Assembly: GCA_005883115.1 (NCBI GenBank)
Contig: VAZQ01000370.1
Coordinates: forward strand, 2,859-11,421
Reading direction: 5' to 3'
DNA from: Alphaproteobacteria bacterium
GTDB taxonomy: Bacteria; Pseudomonadota; Alphaproteobacteria; Rhizobiales; Xanthobacteraceae
Length of the DNA: 8,563 bases
Shown: in pieces, positions 6,596 to 8,563 of the stretch
How the letters are laid out: each line of letters opens with the position of its first letter
How positions within the stretch are numbered: position 1 is the first letter of the stretch
Made by a program: the position numbers and the translations under genes
The notes under the pieces: generated by a model
The model's database searches: none
What the model was told of the DNA's origin: nothing
Seen by the model: the letters and a program-made list of their open reading frames with translations, nothing else

Positions 6596-7297
6596 TTAGC
6601 CTTCCATCCATTCGACGAGCGCGCTGTTCACCGCGTCGGGCTGCTCCATAGTGGAAAGGTGTCCGCACTCTGGGATGACGACGAGCCGCGATCCGGCGAC
6701 CCCCGCGGCAATTTCCTCCGACAGCGCAGGCGGCGTCAGTTCATCGCCATCGCCAACGAGCACGAGCGTCGGGCATTTGATCGATGGCAACAGCGGCCGC
6801 GCATCCGGCCGCGTCATGATGGCCTGCTGCTGGCGCAAGAACACCTCTGCTCCGGTCTCCTCCGCCATGCGGCGCACGCGCGCGCGCAGCGCCTCGTCGC
6901 CCTGGCGGCTGCGATGCACGAACCAAGGAAACTGCAGCGCCGGAACCTCGGCGAATCGGCCGCTTTCGGCGAGCGCGATCTGCGGCTTGCGTCGCTCGCT
7001 TTGCGCCGAGGTTTCCGGCCGCGCCGAGCTATCGAGCAGCGCAAGCTTTTGCACGCGCTCGGGCGCGAGCCGCACGATGGTCAAAGCGAGATAGCCGCCC
7101 ATCGAGAGACCCGCGAGCGCAAACCGCGGCGGCGCGACGGCGAGGATCTGCGCCGCGATCAAATCCATGCTGCTCGCGCGCGTATGGTCGGCGACCTGCA
7201 CCGGTCCGAATCGCCACAGCGCCGGGATCTGCTCGGCATAAAGCCGCGCAGAGCAGTTGAGGCCGGGGATGAGCAGGACGGGCAGCGGTTTGGCCAT
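6596..7297 (-). CDS. Alpha/beta-fold hydrolase
   Basis: This 233-aa soluble alpha/beta hydrolase is of the compact type with a short cap. The oxyanion-region strand LLIPGLNCS (8-16) is followed by the nucleophile elbow GLSMGG (Ser65), the probable acid in VGDGDELTPP (Asp185) and the catalytic His213 in ECGHLS. A complete Ser-Asp-His triad is therefore present and the enzyme should be active. The substrate cannot be read from sequence; small esters or thioesters are typical of the family. The ATG at 7297 has AGAGGG about six bases upstream, a good ribosome binding site. It is the first gene of the - strand run and is divergent from the helicase gene. The short distance to the cystathionine beta-synthase gene (23 bases) suggests co-transcription, but a link to sulfur metabolism is only inferred from position. 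Confidence 0.88.
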   Translation of the reverse strand: MAKPLPVLLIPGLNCSARLYAEQIPALWRFGPVQVADHTRASSMDLIAAQILAVAPPRFALAGLSMGGYLALTIVRLAPERVQKLALLDSSARPETSAQSERRKPQIALAESGRFAEVPALQFPWFVHRSRQGDEALRARVRRMAEETGAEVFLRQQQAIMTRPDARPLLPSIKCPTLVLVGDGDELTPPALSEEIAAGVAGSRLVVIPECGHLSTMEQPDAVNSALVEWMEG

Positions 7298-7357
7298 AAG
7301 CGCCCTCTGAACCGAAAAAAATTAAGCCACAATTCGACTTATTGCATTGCAGCAGGA

Positions 7358-7385
7358 TTGACTTTGGGGCCCGAATGACTATGTT
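7358..7385 (+). promoter_or_regulatory. Candidate sigma-70-type promoter for the DEAD-box helicase gene
   Basis: TTGACT at 7358-7363 and TATGTT at 7380-7385 are separated by 16 bases and resemble -35 and -10 boxes of housekeeping promoters. Transcription would begin near 7392 and leave a leader of about 100 bases before the helicase ATG. This is the best match on the + strand in the 200-base divergent gap. On the - strand, the AT-rich stretch 7314-7345 probably helps drive the hydrolase gene, but I could not pick out convincing boxes there. Confidence 0.4.
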
Positions 7386-7413
7386 CCGCGCAATCGGTTC
7401 GACCGTACCACGC

Positions 7414-7480
7414 GACCGTCCGTCTCCGCGCAACTTTAGTCGTTGTTCCGTCATCCGGCGCGGCTAGGCTCCGGACGGTC
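7414..7480 (+). other. Nested inverted repeat in helicase 5' leader (possible RNA structure)
   Basis: GACCGTCCG (7414-7422) is the exact reverse complement of CGGACGGTC (7472-7480). Nested inside, CCGCGC (7426-7431) is the exact reverse complement of GCGCGG (7458-7463). As RNA this would form a 9-bp outer stem, an internal loop, a 6-bp inner stem and a 26-base apical loop. It ends seven bases before the GAGG ribosome binding site (7488-7491) of the helicase gene. It is not a Rho-independent terminator because no T-run follows it. A regulatory role is inferred from position only. Confidence 0.4.
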
Positions 7481-7495
7481 CCAACTCGAGGTTGC

Positions 7496-8563
7496 ATGTC
7501 CTTCTCACAGCTCGGCTTGTCCGACAAAGTTCTCGCCGCGGTCGACGCGGCCGGCTACACCACTCCCACTCCAATCCAACAACAAGCCATACCGCACGTG
7601 CTCGCAAGGCGCGACGTGCTCGGCATCGCGCAAACCGGCACCGGCAAGACTGCGGCGTTCACGCTACCGATGCTCACGCGACTCGAGCATGGCCGCGCAC
7701 GCGCTCGAATGCCGCGCACGCTGATTCTCGAGCCGACGCGCGAGCTCGCCGCGCAGGTTCAGGAAAGTTTCGAAAGATACGGGGCCGGCCAGAAGCTCAA
7801 TGTCGCGCTGGTGATCGGCGGAGTTTCGTTCGACGACCAAGACTCAAAGCTAACCCGCGGCGTCGATGTTCTCATCGCCACCCCCGGCCGCCTGCTCGAC
7901 CATTTCGAGCGCGGGCGGCTGTTGCTCACCGGGGTCGAGCTCTTGGTGATCGATGAAGCCGACCGGATGCTGGATATGGGGTTCATCCCCGACATCGAGC
8001 GCATCTGCAAGCTCGTTCCGTTCACGCGCCAGACGCTGTTCTTCACTGCCACCATGCCGCCGGAGATTCGGCGCATCACGGAGCAGTTCCTGCACAACCC
8101 GGTGAAGGTGGAGGTTTCGCCGCCGGCCACCACGGTCGCCACGACCACGCAATTGTTGGTCAAGACCGGCCGCGAACCGCACGACAAGCGCGATACGCTG
8201 CGCCGTTTGATTCGCTCGGCCGAAGGCTTGACCAACGCGATCATCTTCTGCAACCGCAGACGCGAGGTCGCGGCGCTGCATCGTTCGCTGTTGCGTCACC
8301 GCTTTTCCGCAATCGCGCTACACGGCGACATGGACCAGTCGGCGCGCACCGCAGCGCTCGATCAATTCCGCAAGAACGAAGTGACATTGCTGGTCGCCTC
8401 TGACGTCGCCGCGCGCGGTCTCGACATTCCCGCAGTCAGCCACATTTTCAATTTCGACGTTCCGCACCATGCCGAGGATTATGTGCACCGTATCGGCCGC
8501 ACGGGGCGCGCGGGGCGAAGCGGCACCGCGATCACCATCGTCGCGCCCGCCGACGGCAAGAGC
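7496..8563 (+). CDS. DEAD-box ATP-dependent RNA helicase, RhlE-like (3' end outside window)
   Basis: The reading frame runs 356 codons from ATG at 7496 to the window edge without a stop, so the C-terminus is missing. All superfamily 2 helicase motifs are visible in order: Q motif (F3; GYTTPTPIQQQ, 20-30), motif I AQTGTGKT (45-52), Ia PTRELAAQ (80-87), TPGR (129-132), motif II DEAD (153-156), motif III TAT (184-186) in place of the common SAT, motif IV IIFCNRR (249-255), motif V SDVAARGLD (302-310) and motif VI HRIGRTGRAGR (331-341). It should unwind or remodel RNA using ATP in the cytoplasm, in ribosome assembly, mRNA decay or cold adaptation. RhlE-type proteins usually continue with a basic disordered tail, which would lie outside the window. 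GAGG at 7488-7491 is a suitable ribosome binding site. The subfamily call (RhlE rather than DeaD or SrmB) rests on the short N-terminus and is moderate. Confidence 0.93.
   Translation, partial: MSFSQLGLSDKVLAAVDAAGYTTPTPIQQQAIPHVLARRDVLGIAQTGTGKTAAFTLPMLTRLEHGRARARMPRTLILEPTRELAAQVQESFERYGAGQKLNVALVIGGVSFDDQDSKLTRGVDVLIATPGRLLDHFERGRLLLTGVELLVIDEADRMLDMGFIPDIERICKLVPFTRQTLFFTATMPPEIRRITEQFLHNPVKVEVSPPATTVATTTQLLVKTGREPHDKRDTLRRLIRSAEGLTNAIIFCNRRREVAALHRSLLRHRFSAIALHGDMDQSARTAALDQFRKNEVTLLVASDVAARGLDIPAVSHIFNFDVPHHAEDYVHRIGRTGRAGRSGTAITIVAPADGKS

Noticed and set aside
6573..6668. N-terminal extension of the cystathionine beta-synthase frame
   Set aside because: The extra 32 residues overlap the end of the hydrolase gene in another frame and match no CBS N-terminus. 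The conserved protein begins at the ATG at 6572.

Overview
The window is GC-rich, densely coding bacterial DNA. Its protein families and codon use look like an alphaproteobacterium of the Hyphomicrobiales (Bradyrhizobium/Xanthobacteraceae type). That placement rests on my recognition of the proteins, not on a database search. There are eight protein-coding loci and no rRNA, tRNA, CRISPR array, insertion sequence or phage gene that I can see. No gene-free stretch exceeds 300 bases; the longest is the roughly 200-base gap at 7298-7495.

Layout. The left edge (1-1032, + strand) holds the 3' part of a CitMHS_2-type Na+/H+ antiporter gene. It is broken by what looks like a small out-of-frame deletion near 656-658. 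Its 3' end overlaps, tail to tail, a run of six genes on the - strand (7297 down to 1001). In transcription order these are an alpha/beta hydrolase, a haem-less cystathionine beta-synthase with two C-terminal CBS motifs, a cystathionine gamma-lyase/synthase, a 4-hydroxybenzoate 3-monooxygenase (pobA), an L-2-hydroxyglutarate-oxidase-like FAD enzyme, and a Rid-family protein with a basic tail. The gaps between them are about 23, 112, 4-13, 128 and 39 bases. Beyond a divergent intergenic region, the right edge (7496-8563, + strand) holds the 5' part of a DEAD-box RNA helicase gene that continues past the window.

How the genes may work together. The beta-synthase/gamma-lyase pair matches reverse transsulfuration (homocysteine + serine to cystathionine to cysteine + 2-oxobutyrate). 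pobA starts almost directly after the gamma-lyase gene and is probably co-transcribed with it, although its product works in aromatic catabolism (4-hydroxybenzoate to protocatechuate). The L-2-hydroxyglutarate-oxidase-like and Rid proteins suit metabolite clean-up. The run may be one operon or two to three transcription units. The 112- and 128-base gaps are the likely internal breaks, and the second contains short direct repeats.

I see no convincing new defence, mobile or biosynthetic system. The points most worth following are the broken antiporter, the Rid protein that lacks the usual catalytic arginine and carries an overlap-derived basic tail, the placement of pobA in a sulfur-amino-acid cluster, and a nested inverted repeat in the probable 5' leader of the helicase mRNA.
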